A stretch of 6,185 nucleotides of DNA from Ruminococcaceae bacterium UBA3451 (GCA_002378845.1 DFRY01000065.1:26631-32815); one strand, 5' to 3'; shown: positions 1 to 6,185, counted from the first letter of the stretch. Numbers and translations: made by a program. Notes: generated by a model from the sequence alone, not told the origin.

Positions 1-742
1 CACTGCGAACTGACTGCAGAGTAATCGGTGCGCCGACGGTGGGGTCGTTTTCTGTTTCCAAAAGTAAACATCCCTTTCGAACCGTATAATTTACATGAGG
101 CTGTACAACTCCGTTAAGATACAGATTTTGATAGCAAATATCATCCGGATTCGGAATTCCGCCCTTTCCGTACATCCTCAGTTCATCCTGATTTTTGTAG
201 ATTTTGCCGCCGTTTGAACAGGTATTATAAGAACAGGTTTCCGTCCGGAAAAGGCATCCGTTCGGGTTTCGAACTGCGATGCATTCCAGAATGACGGGTG
301 ACCCGACACTCGGAGCGTCGGTTGTGGTCAGCGTCAAGGATCCTTTTTTAACCTGGTAATTAACTTCGGGCTGCAGAACGCCGTTCACATACAGGTTGAA
401 CAGGGAAACTTCACTTGGCGGCGGGATTCCGAAATTTCCATATTCTTTTATTTCGTCCTGATTCGTGTAACTCTTTTTCATGCCGTCACCAAGCGCGTTG
501 TACTGCCAGTTGCACGCTTCCATAGTCTGGCCGGTGATGTTTCTCCAAGTCGTAAAAAGAATCATAACGGTATGTCGTTTTTCCGGGATGTTTTTTGTTG
601 TAAAAGTTAGCTCGCCTTTTTTTAGCAGGTAAGTCGCCTTTGGCTGCAGAACGCCGTTTACAAATACATTATAGTAGGAAACCTCGTTGGGAGAAAGAAT
701 TCCGCGGAAGCCATATTCTTTCAATTCGTCGCCGTTCGTGAA
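1..742 (-). repeat. Three tandem DUF4183 domain repeats within the minus-strand gene
   Basis: Copies span about 742-545, 469-266 and 199-1 (residues 188-253, 279-346 and 369-434 from the GTG start). Their openings are FTNGDELKEYG, YTNQDEIKEYG and YKNQDELRMYG. Their cores are VFVNGVLQPKATY, LYVNGVLQPEVNY and LYLNGVVQPHVNY. The period is 270-273 nt. At DNA level, copies 1 and 2 share an identical 17-nt stretch (642-658 and 369-385) encoding the NGVLQP core, which suggests duplication. Copies 2 and 3 keep a late motif of the form G(S/A)PIxL, while copy 1 has lost it. Copy 3 may be cut by the window edge. Confidence 0.85.
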
Positions 743-1303
743 AGTTCGTTGCTTTCCGTCTGCTATGGCGTTGTATTGGTAAATTTCCACCCTCAGCGCG
801 GCATCCCGGTACGTAAGTCGGCATCCGCTGGTAAGGCTGGCAGAACCGTAAATTCGATTGGTCGCAATACCGATTTGCCCTATTAATTGCCGCTGCACAT
901 CTACCTGCGGAACCCGAAGGCTGACGGCTTTTTTTGCGAGTACGGTTGTCACGATTCGAATGAACAAATGAATTTGTTCGAATTCCGGGTCAGTGTCAGG
1001 CTGTGGCGGTGCTGCCCAACATTGAAACCGATCTGTTTGAATTGTAAAAAATCCGCCTTTCGGCAGAGAGAGGCAAAGAGAATTCAAAATGCAGAAAGGA
1101 ATGGGCGGCGAGATTCGCTCCTTTTCCGAAAAGGCAGCGACATATCCCTCTACAGCCAAAGTAATGTGAGGGTCTGTCGAAGTGCTTTTTTCGTTGGGTG
1201 CGGGCAAAACTGTGTACACAATTGAATGGGGGGAGTATGGATTTACTTGATTCCCGCATGCATCCGTCAGCCTGCATGTAATCAGGGGACAACGTATGTT
1301 CAC
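1..1303 (-). CDS. Tandem DUF4183-domain protein, putative spore or cell-surface protein (3' end outside window)
   Basis: The minus strand has one uninterrupted frame from the left edge to beyond 1303, about 434 codons from the proposed GTG start. Two parts are visible. Residues 1-185 form a domain I cannot assign. It has cysteines at 5, 10, 16, 71, 77, 95 and 161, and conserved-looking stretches such as VLAKKAVSLRVPQVDVQRQ (121-139) and RVEIYQYNA (171-179). Residues 188-434 hold three DUF4183 copies, each with a (Y/F)xNxDE opening and a core like NGVLQP. DUF4183 has no known activity; I know it from proteins of spore-forming Firmicutes, so a spore-surface role is inference. I see no signal peptide or membrane segment. 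I chose GTG at 1303 because a near-consensus Shine-Dalgarno lies 8 nt upstream and it leaves a 137-nt divergent gap. The frame stays open to an ATG at 1429, which has no ribosome binding site. The stop codon lies outside the window. The coding call is firm; start and function are uncertain. Confidence 0.85.
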   Translation of the reverse strand, partial: MNIRCPLITCRLTDACGNQVNPYSPHSIVYTVLPAPNEKSTSTDPHITLAVEGYVAAFSEKERISPPIPFCILNSLCLSLPKGGFFTIQTDRFQCWAAPPQPDTDPEFEQIHLFIRIVTTVLAKKAVSLRVPQVDVQRQLIGQIGIATNRIYGSASLTSGCRLTYRDAALRVEIYQYNAIADGKQRTFTNGDELKEYGFRGILSPNEVSYYNVFVNGVLQPKATYLLKKGELTFTTKNIPEKRHTVMILFTTWRNITGQTMEACNWQYNALGDGMKKSYTNQDEIKEYGNFGIPPPSEVSLFNLYVNGVLQPEVNYQVKKGSLTLTTTDAPSVGSPVILECIAVRNPNGCLFRTETCSYNTCSNGGKIYKNQDELRMYGKGGIPNPDDICYQNLYLNGVVQPHVNYTVRKGCLLLETENDPTVGAPITLQSVRS

Positions 1304-1326
1304 GGCAATCACCCCTGGAATATAAT
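1299..1326 (+). promoter_or_regulatory. Candidate sigma-A-type promoter for the leg operon
   Basis: A perfect TATAAT lies at 1321-1326, with TTCACG (four of six matches to TTGACA) at 1299-1304 and a 16-nt spacer. Transcription would start near 1333, giving a leader of about 108 nt before legB. The -35 hexamer overlaps the proposed start codon of the divergent DUF4183 gene, so the two genes might interfere. The -35 is weak and there is no extended -10, so this is only a candidate. Confidence 0.3.
1308..1316 (-). promoter_or_regulatory. Shine-Dalgarno site of the DUF4183 gene; decides the GTG start
   Basis: Read on the minus strand this is AGGGGTGAT, a near match to the anti-Shine-Dalgarno complement AGGAGGTGAT. 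Its GGGG core lies 8 nt before the GTG at 1303-1301. The competing in-frame ATG at 1429 is preceded by pyrimidines and has no such site. Confidence 0.6.
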
Positions 1327-1429
1327 TTACGGCTGGAAAAGCTGTGCCAGAGTGGATAACTTCTATTTCATTCGAACCGGAATATAAATGTAACAGTTGC
1401 AGTTTATTTCGTGCCGGATTAGCACACAT

Positions 1430-1435
1430 GGAGGG
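1430..1435 (+). promoter_or_regulatory. Shine-Dalgarno site of legB
   Basis: GGAGGG sits 5 nt upstream of the ATG at 1441. It is strong and fixes the legB start, which also places the dinucleotide-binding motif at the expected distance from the N terminus. Confidence 0.75.
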
Positions 1436-1440
1436 AAAGA

Positions 1441-2451
1441 ATGAATCTAGTTGGAAAACAGGTTTTGGTCACGGGAGCGGACGGTTTCATCGGTTCCCAC
1501 CTGACCGAAGAATTGGTTCGTATAGGATGTAATGTTCGTGCTTTTGTATATTATAATTCGTTCAACTCTTGGGGATGGCTGGAGCAGGTTCCCAAAGACA
1601 TTCAAAACAGTATCGAAGTATTTCAGGGGGATATACGTGACCCGTTTCGTGTAAAGGCTGCTATGGAGGGGTGCTGTGCGGTATTCCATCTGGCCGCTCT
1701 AATCGCAATACCGTATTCATATTATTCTCCGTACGCATATATTGATACAAATGTAAAAGGTACGCTTCATATTTTACAGGCTGCAAAGGAATTGGGTACG
1801 GAGCGCATTGTTCAGACTTCGACCAGCGAAGTGTACGGAACCGCTTTGACGGTGCCAATTTCAGAAACACACCCGCTGCAGGCGCAATCACCGTACGCCG
1901 CCTCGAAAATTGCAGCCGACCAGTTGGCGCTGTCCTTTTACCGTTCCTTTGCTACTCCGGTCACTGTTGTAAGACCATTTAACGCGTATGGGCCGCGGCA
2001 GTCGAACCGGGCGGTAATTCCGACGGTAATTACACAAATTGCACAGGGAAACCGCTCTATTCGCCTGGGTTCCCTGACTCCGACACGGGATTTCAGCTTT
2101 GTGCACGATACTGTTCGGGGAATGCGGGAAGCTGCAGCGTGCGACGCCGCAATAGGTGAAGTGGTCAACATTGGGAGCGGTTTCGAAATTTCGATTGGCG
2201 ATACGGTGAAATTAATCGCCTCTGTCATGAACGCGGAGGTTGATGTTATTACGGAAACAGAGCGTGTCAGGCCGGAGAAAAGTGAAGTGCAGCGGCTATA
2301 TGCCGATACGGCAAAGGCGGAACAGCTGTTCGGATGGAAACCGGAATTCGGAGGAAAGGACGGTTTTCAAAAGGGATTGGCAATAACAGCAGAATGGTTT
2401 AGCAACGCGGAAAACCTGCGCCAATATAAAACTGATCGGTATGTAATATGA
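1441..2451 (+). CDS. legB: NAD-dependent nucleotide-sugar 4,6-dehydratase LegB
   Basis: This 336-residue extended short-chain dehydrogenase/reductase should convert a nucleotide-linked N-acetylglucosamine (UDP- or GDP-linked, depending on the branch) to the 4-keto-6-deoxy sugar, the first committed step of legionaminic acid synthesis in the cytoplasm. Visible motifs are the Rossmann TGADGFIGSH (11-20, GxxGxxG), GDIRD (63-67), HLAALIAIPYSY (83-94), TSTSEVYG (126-133), the catalytic YAASK (Y152, K156), RPFNAYGPRQ (178-187) and RDFSFVHD (216-223). The YNSFNSWGWLE stretch (38-48) and HLAALIAIPYSY are characteristic of the LegB family as I remember it from Campylobacter, separating it from RmlB and GalE. 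Ser129 stands where RmlB has Asp, which is normal for LegB. Length is typical. The gene opens the operon, and its stop codon overlaps the legC start in ATGA. The substrate nucleotide cannot be read from this sequence. Confidence 0.93.
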   Translation: MNLVGKQVLVTGADGFIGSHLTEELVRIGCNVRAFVYYNSFNSWGWLEQVPKDIQNSIEVFQGDIRDPFRVKAAMEGCCAVFHLAALIAIPYSYYSPYAYIDTNVKGTLHILQAAKELGTERIVQTSTSEVYGTALTVPISETHPLQAQSPYAASKIAADQLALSFYRSFATPVTVVRPFNAYGPRQSNRAVIPTVITQIAQGNRSIRLGSLTPTRDFSFVHDTVRGMREAAACDAAIGEVVNIGSGFEISIGDTVKLIASVMNAEVDVITETERVRPEKSEVQRLYADTAKAEQLFGWKPEFGGKDGFQKGLAITAEWFSNAENLRQYKTDRYVI

Positions 2452-3644
2452 GCGAATTAATTTTAGAAGAAATCACTTCTGTTTTAAATACCGTGTTGAA
2501 AAAAGGGGAAGCCCCAATTTCTCTTCATGAACCGTACTTTGCAGGGCAGGAAGCGGAATATCTAAAAGATTGCCTTGATTCCGGTTACGTTTCGTCCGTA
2601 GGAGCATATGTGAATCGGTTTGAAGAAGAGCTATGCCGGTTTACGGGTGCAAAGTATGCGGCTGCGGTAGTGAACGGAACAGCGGCATTGCAAATTTGCC
2701 TTCAGCTTTCCGGAGTACGGCAGGGGGATGAAGTGCTTACGCCGGCGCTTACTTTCGTCGCTACGGCAAATGCCGTTTGTTACTGCGGGGCGGTTCCGCA
2801 TCTGGTGGACTGTGAACCGCGGTCTCTGGGTGTTGACGGCGAGAAGCTGAATGACTACCTAGAACATATAACCGAAAAACGGAGCGGTACCTGTTTTAAT
2901 AAACGAACCGGAAGACCGATTCGCGCGTTGGTTGTAATGCATACTTTCGGGCACCCTGCAAATTTGGATTCGCTTTTAGAGTTGTGCGGCCGGTATGGGC
3001 TGCAGCTGGTGGAAGACGCCGCGGAATCCCTTGGCTCCTATTACAATAATATTCACACCGGAAATTTTGGAAGGCTTTCCGCTCTTAGTTTTAACGGGAA
3101 TAAAATTGTAACTACCGGCGGGGGCGGCGCCGTACTGACGAATGAAGAATCTCTTTACCGGAAAGCGAAACATATCACTACAACGGCAAAAATTCCGCAT
3201 CGGTGGGCTTTTTATCATGATGAGGTAGGCTATAATTTCCGAATGCCAAATATTAACGCGGCATTGGGCTGCGCACAACTGGAACAAATGAATCATTTTT
3301 TACAGTTAAAACGGGCATTGGCAAACGAGTACCGGTACGCGTTTGCAAAAATTTCAGGGGTAAGTTTTTTTTCGGAACCGGATTATGCCAAAAGCAATTA
3401 TTGGCTGAATACGCTGATTCTTTCCGAGGAAAACGCCTTCTTACGGGATGATATTCTGGAAAAAACAAATAACGCGGGAATTCAGACCCGTCCCGCATGG
3501 GTTTTAATGAACCGCTTACCCATGTTTTGCGATTGCCCGAAAATGGATTTGAGTACAGCGGAAAGTCTGGAAAAACGCATTATCAATATCCCCAGCAGTG
3601 CAAAACTTGGTGAGCCATATTACACCCCGGAAGGTCGGATTTAA
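2448..3644 (+). CDS. legC: PLP-dependent nucleotide-sugar aminotransferase LegC
   Basis: This 398-residue DegT/DnrJ/EryC1/StrS-type enzyme should transfer an amino group, usually from glutamate, to C4 of the 4-keto sugar made by LegB. Visible features are NGTAAL (76-81, cofactor phosphate binding), MHTFGHP (164-170), VEDAAESLGS (188-197, Asp190 facing the PLP ring nitrogen), SFNGNKIVTTGGGG (214-227) with Schiff-base Lys219, and the GYNFRMPNINAALG stretch (261-274). MHTFGHP, ITTTAKIPH (243-251) and the C-terminal IINIPSS (378-384) fit LegC better than PseC or general DegT enzymes. The start overlaps legB by 4 nt in ATGA, and the site upstream is a poor Shine-Dalgarno, so translation is probably coupled to legB. 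Length is normal and all key residues are present. Confidence 0.92.
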   Translation: MSELILEEITSVLNTVLKKGEAPISLHEPYFAGQEAEYLKDCLDSGYVSSVGAYVNRFEEELCRFTGAKYAAAVVNGTAALQICLQLSGVRQGDEVLTPALTFVATANAVCYCGAVPHLVDCEPRSLGVDGEKLNDYLEHITEKRSGTCFNKRTGRPIRALVVMHTFGHPANLDSLLELCGRYGLQLVEDAAESLGSYYNNIHTGNFGRLSALSFNGNKIVTTGGGGAVLTNEESLYRKAKHITTTAKIPHRWAFYHDEVGYNFRMPNINAALGCAQLEQMNHFLQLKRALANEYRYAFAKISGVSFFSEPDYAKSNYWLNTLILSEENAFLRDDILEKTNNAGIQTRPAWVLMNRLPMFCDCPKMDLSTAESLEKRIINIPSSAKLGEPYYTPEGRI

Positions 3645-4810
3645 TGAAGCGAAAGCTGTGCATAGTCACGGGGACACGTGCAGAATATGGACTGTGGAAC
3701 CCTTTGTTGGAAGCAATAAAAAACGAACCCTCTTTTCAACTGCAGCTTGTGGCAACAGGGGCACACCTGTCCCCGGAATTCGGAATGACTTACCGTGAAA
3801 TTGAGCAGGACGGATTTCAAATAGACCGGAAGGTTGAAATGCTGCTTTCCAGCGATACGCCGGTGGGGGTAGCAAAATCAATTGGGCTGGCTGTCATCGG
3901 TTTTGCGGATGTGTTCGATCAGTTAAAGCCGGATTTAGTTCTGCTGCTCGGGGATCGATATGAAATTCTGGCGGCAGCACAGGCCGCACTGGTTGCGAAA
4001 ATTCCGGTGGCTCACATTGGCGGCGGCGACACGACCGAGGGCGCGTTCGACGAGGCAATCCGCCACAGCGTAACGAAAATGGCAAATCTGCATTTTGTGA
4101 CCAATGAAGATTCAGCTCAGCGGATCCTCCAAATGGGGGAAAATCCCGATTGTGTTTATAATGTGGGAAGTCTTGGCATGGATCGAATGAATAGCTTACC
4201 GCGTTTAAGCCGCGAAGATTTAGAGCGTTCCCTGAACTTTTCGTTCCGAAAATGGAATTTACTGATTACGTTTCATCCCGTTACTTTAGACGCGGTTTCG
4301 TCCAGTGAACAATTCCTGGAATTGCTTCTGGCGCTGCATTCCTTTGGAACGGAGTTCGGGCTGATTTTTACCAGTCCAAACGCAGACCCGCAAAGCAGAG
4401 AGTTAATTCAGCTCCTAAAAGGCTTTTTGGAAGATCATCCGAATGCCGCTCTGTTTTCTTCCCTTGGGCATACCCGGTATTTCAGCCTGATACAGCAGAC
4501 GGATGCAGTGGTTGGAAATTCCTCCAGCGGAATATATGAAGTTCCGTCTTTTCACAAGCCGACGGTAAACATTGGGGACCGGCAGAAAGGGCGGCTGCTT
4601 GCTGCTTCTGTAATTAATTGTGCTCCGCAGCGGAATGAAATTCGAAGCGCGATTAAACAGGCGCTCTCCATGGACTGTTCTAATGCTGTGAATCCTTACG
4701 GGGAAGGGAACAGCGCAGAAAAAATAATGACTGTGCTAAAATCGATTTCCGATTATCGCGGGCTGCTGCAAAAACAATTTTTTCCGATTTATCCGATACG
4801 GGGCGATTAA
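3644..4810 (+). CDS. legG: UDP-N,N'-diacetylbacillosamine 2-epimerase (hydrolysing) LegG, NeuC-like
   Basis: This 388-residue enzyme has the GT-B-type fold of hydrolysing UDP-GlcNAc 2-epimerases. In this context it should remove the nucleotide and invert C2 of the 2,4-diamino-6-deoxy sugar, giving 2,4-diacetamido-2,4,6-trideoxymannose for LegI. Visible motifs are TGTRAEYG (9-16), GDRYE (103-107), HIGGGDTTEGAFDEAIRH (124-141), FHPVT (210-214), GNSSSGIYE (291-299) and NIGDRQKGR (309-317). These mark the NeuC/LegG subgroup rather than the non-hydrolysing WecB type. The sequence alone does not cleanly separate LegG (bacillosamine-type substrate) from NeuC (UDP-GlcNAc); the adjoining legB and legC favour LegG. 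The start shares one base with the legC stop (TAATG), and GGAAGG at 3629-3634 is a usable ribosome binding site. Confidence 0.9.
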   Translation: MKRKLCIVTGTRAEYGLWNPLLEAIKNEPSFQLQLVATGAHLSPEFGMTYREIEQDGFQIDRKVEMLLSSDTPVGVAKSIGLAVIGFADVFDQLKPDLVLLLGDRYEILAAAQAALVAKIPVAHIGGGDTTEGAFDEAIRHSVTKMANLHFVTNEDSAQRILQMGENPDCVYNVGSLGMDRMNSLPRLSREDLERSLNFSFRKWNLLITFHPVTLDAVSSSEQFLELLLALHSFGTEFGLIFTSPNADPQSRELIQLLKGFLEDHPNAALFSSLGHTRYFSLIQQTDAVVGNSSSGIYEVPSFHKPTVNIGDRQKGRLLAASVINCAPQRNEIRSAIKQALSMDCSNAVNPYGEGNSAEKIMTVLKSISDYRGLLQKQFFPIYPIRGD

Positions 4811-5896
4811 ATGAAACTACCGAATGTTACTATCATTGCCGAAGCCGGGGTTAACCACAACGGTTCGGTGGAAATGGCAAAGCAGCTGATTGAAGCTGCC
4901 GCAAAGGCCGGGGCAGACGCCGTTAAATTCCAAACATACCGTGCGGAGCAGGTATCTGTACCCAATGCGCCAAAAGCCGACTATCAGCTGCAAAACACAG
5001 CGGTGGAGGAAACTCAGCTTGAAATGATTCGAAAATTAGAGCTGAGCGAAGCGGCGCATCTGATTTTGAAAGAACATGCACAGAAAAATAATATTATTTT
5101 CATTTCCACTGCGTTCGATTTGGGCAGTCTTGACTTTCTTCTTACTTTGAATGTTCCTTTTCTCAAAATTTCTTCCGGGGAAATTGTGAACGCGCCTCTT
5201 TTGCTCAAAGCAGCCTGTTCGGGAAAAAACATATTGCTTTCGACCGGAATGGCGGATTTAGGAGAAATTGAAGCGGCCCTTGGCGTGATTGCTTTCGGTT
5301 ATTTGGAACAAAGCGGTAAAAAAGGATTGCCAAACCGAACTTCCTTCCGGCAGGCATACTATTCCGAACAGGGTCAAACTCAATTGAAAGAACACGTAAC
5401 CTTGCTGCACTGCACAACCGAATACCCCGCGCCGTTTTCAGAAGTAAACCTGAATGTGCTGCTTTCGCTTCGGCAAAGCTTTAATCTGCCGGTTGGTTAC
5501 TCCGACCATACGCCCGGAATCGCGGTTCCAATCGCTGCTGTTGCTATGGGTGCTTCGATGATTGAAAAGCATCTTACGTTGGACCGAAGCCTTTCCGGCC
5601 CAGACCATAAGGCGTCGCTGGAACCGGCGGAATTTGCTCAAATGGTGCAGAGCATTCGTCAGGTGGAACATGCAATGGGGGACACGGTAAAGCGGCCCTC
5701 TCAGGCAGAATTACGCAATCAGCTGATAGCACGGAAAAGTATTGTGGCGGCATGCCGGATTACACAGGGAGAACGTTTTACTGAAAAAAATTTGGCAGTA
5801 AAGCGCCCGTATGGGGGAGTGTCACCAATGGAGTATTTTGAATTACTTGGAAAAACAGCGGATCAAAATTACAGCGAGAACGAAAAAATCCGGTAA
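4811..5896 (+). CDS. legI: N,N'-diacetyllegionaminate synthase LegI, NeuB family
   Basis: This 361-residue enzyme should condense 2,4-diacetamido-2,4,6-trideoxymannose with phosphoenolpyruvate to form the nine-carbon legionaminic acid. The TIM-barrel NeuB domain covers about residues 5-285: IAEAGVNHNG (9-18), AVKFQTY (37-43), KISSGE (119-124), LSTGMA (143-148), HCTTEYP (200-206), GYSDHTPG (229-236), EKHLTLD (252-258) and GPDHKASLEP (263-272). His200 and His233 match the metal-binding histidines of NeuB. Residues 307-361 are the antifreeze-like SAF domain, with RKSIVAA, KRPYGGVSPM and LLGK. Both domains are complete and the length is normal. The ATG directly follows the legG TAA, with GGGG at 4800-4803 as ribosome binding site. 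PseI and sialic acid synthase are the alternatives; the legB-legC-legG context makes LegI the best call. Confidence 0.92.
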   Translation: MKLPNVTIIAEAGVNHNGSVEMAKQLIEAAAKAGADAVKFQTYRAEQVSVPNAPKADYQLQNTAVEETQLEMIRKLELSEAAHLILKEHAQKNNIIFISTAFDLGSLDFLLTLNVPFLKISSGEIVNAPLLLKAACSGKNILLSTGMADLGEIEAALGVIAFGYLEQSGKKGLPNRTSFRQAYYSEQGQTQLKEHVTLLHCTTEYPAPFSEVNLNVLLSLRQSFNLPVGYSDHTPGIAVPIAAVAMGASMIEKHLTLDRSLSGPDHKASLEPAEFAQMVQSIRQVEHAMGDTVKRPSQAELRNQLIARKSIVAACRITQGERFTEKNLAVKRPYGGVSPMEYFELLGKTADQNYSENEKIR

Positions 5897-6038
5897 GAAA
5901 ACGACAGTGGGCGTAGTTCCAATGGAAAAGTTCAGCTGTCACCAAACACGCCTTCAAAAATATTATGATAAAAGGCTTCCCGGCAAAAATGCGAAAAAAT
6001 CGTGATTGAATCATTTACCGGAATGTCGGAGGCGTGTT
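5897..6038 (+). promoter_or_regulatory. Non-coding leader between legI and the CBS-domain gene, with possible RBS-sequestering stem
   Basis: This 142-nt gap contrasts with the overlapping or abutting junctions upstream. AACACGCCTTC (5945-5955) can pair with GGAGGCGTGTT (6028-6038) in an 11-bp stem with one G-U pair. The right arm contains the GGAGG ribosome binding site of the next gene. ACGCC (5948-5952) could instead pair with GGCGT at 5910-5914, leaving the site free. I see no T-run terminator and no recognised riboswitch. An inverted repeat of this size could also occur by chance. Confidence 0.25.
6028..6032 (+). promoter_or_regulatory. Shine-Dalgarno site of the CBS-domain gene
   Basis: GGAGG lies 6 nt upstream of the ATG at 6039. 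This fixes the start of the truncated gene and shows that it has its own translation initiation rather than relying on coupling to legI. Confidence 0.75.
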
Positions 6039-6185
6039 ATGAATGAGTGGAAAAACACTTTGGTTTTCCCTGACCTAAAAATACATGATGCGATTGAAAT
6101 TATTGACCGGAACTCGCAGCAAATTGCTATCGTTGCGGACGAAGAGGGCAGACTTCTTGGAACCGTTACAGACGGTGATATTCGC
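6039..6185 (+). CDS. CBS-domain sugar-phosphate nucleotidyltransferase, PtmE-like (N-terminal 49 residues, cut by window edge)
   Basis: Only the first 49 codons are present. They show the start of a CBS domain: a short helix with DLKIHDAIEIID (12-23), then QIAIVADEEGRLLGTVTDGD (28-47). This ending, followed by IR, is typical of CBS modules. In legionaminic acid loci, proteins opening this way usually continue into a nucleotidyltransferase domain. The known example is Campylobacter PtmE, a glucosamine-1-phosphate guanylyltransferase that makes the GDP-amino sugar entering the pathway. The transferase part lies outside the window, so the CBS domain is seen while the transferase activity is inferred from start and context. 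Other CBS proteins, such as arabinose-phosphate isomerase relatives, carry the domain at the C terminus and fit less well. The gene has the same orientation as the leg operon and follows the 142-nt gap. Confidence 0.75.
   Translation, partial: MNEWKNTLVFPDLKIHDAIEIIDRNSQQIAIVADEEGRLLGTVTDGDIR

Larger units (their letters stand above)
1304..1440. other. Divergent intergenic region between the DUF4183 gene and legB
   Basis: If the DUF4183 gene starts at GTG 1303, this 137-nt stretch separates two head-to-head genes and should hold both promoters. It carries Shine-Dalgarno sites at each end. I see no convincing minus-strand promoter, and no clear match to the sporulation sigma consensus sites on either strand. 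If the DUF4183 gene instead starts at ATG 1429, only 11 nt would separate the genes and the promoters would have to lie inside coding sequence. Confidence 0.5.

Noticed and set aside
962..979. Perfect 8-bp inverted repeat with a 2-nt spacer (GAACAAAT / ATTTGTTC)
   Set aside because: It looks like an operator or small hairpin but lies inside the coding sequence of the DUF4183 gene, is AT-rich, has no T-run and does not border a gene start.
887..1292. Open frames of about 100 codons on both strands over the N-terminal part of the DUF4183 gene
   Set aside because: They have low-quality, arginine- and serine-rich translations and overlap a minus-strand frame with clear protein character that continues into the DUF4183 repeats.
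1383..1388. TATAAA as a -10 element closer to legB
   Set aside because: No acceptable -35 hexamer lies 16-18 nt upstream; the best alignment there is TTCTAT.
5877..5896. Possible truncation of LegI, given the gap that follows
   Set aside because: The SAF domain is complete and ends at the usual place for NeuB-family proteins, so no frameshift is needed.
5922..6005. A 27-codon frame in the gap after legI, beginning MEKFSCHQ
   Set aside because: It has no ribosome binding site, no recognisable content, and is the tail of a longer chance frame overlapping legI. I see no sign that it is a remnant of a known gene.
1..6185. CRISPR arrays, tRNA or rRNA genes, insertion sequences and transposases
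   Set aside because: No short regular direct repeats with spacers, no cloverleaf-like stretch and no transposase-like frame were seen. The only repeats are the protein-coding DUF4183 copies.

Overview
The window most likely comes from a spore-forming Firmicute, probably in the Clostridia. Three things suggest this: a protein with tandem DUF4183 domains (a family I know mainly from endospore formers), strong purine-rich Shine-Dalgarno sites, and a moderate GC content. The genus cannot be set from this sequence.

Layout. The left fifth is one minus-strand gene, cut by the left edge, that reads leftward from about position 1303. It encodes a cysteine-containing N-terminal domain followed by three DUF4183 copies spaced about 91 residues apart. 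A short divergent region (1304-1440) separates it from a compact plus-strand operon of four complete genes, legB, legC, legG and legI. Their junctions overlap by 4 nt, overlap by 1 nt, and abut directly. After a 142-nt non-coding gap comes the start of a fifth plus-strand gene, cut by the right edge. It opens with a CBS-type domain typical of the PtmE-like sugar-phosphate nucleotidyltransferases found in legionaminic acid loci.

How the genes work together. LegB (4,6-dehydratase), LegC (PLP aminotransferase), LegG (hydrolysing 2-epimerase) and LegI (nonulosonate synthase) are consecutive enzymes of legionaminic acid synthesis, a bacterial sialic-acid-like nine-carbon sugar. The fifth gene would supply the nucleotide-activated amino sugar that starts the pathway. 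The N-acetyltransferase (LegH) and CMP-sugar synthetase (LegF) are not in the window and may lie to the right. The divergent DUF4183 protein is a candidate surface or spore-coat protein. Its position next to the sugar pathway makes it a possible acceptor or partner of the glycan, but this is inference from context only.

The main enzymatic content is recognisable and well supported. The less described parts are the DUF4183 protein with its unassigned N-terminal domain, and a possible RNA stem covering the ribosome binding site of the fifth gene.
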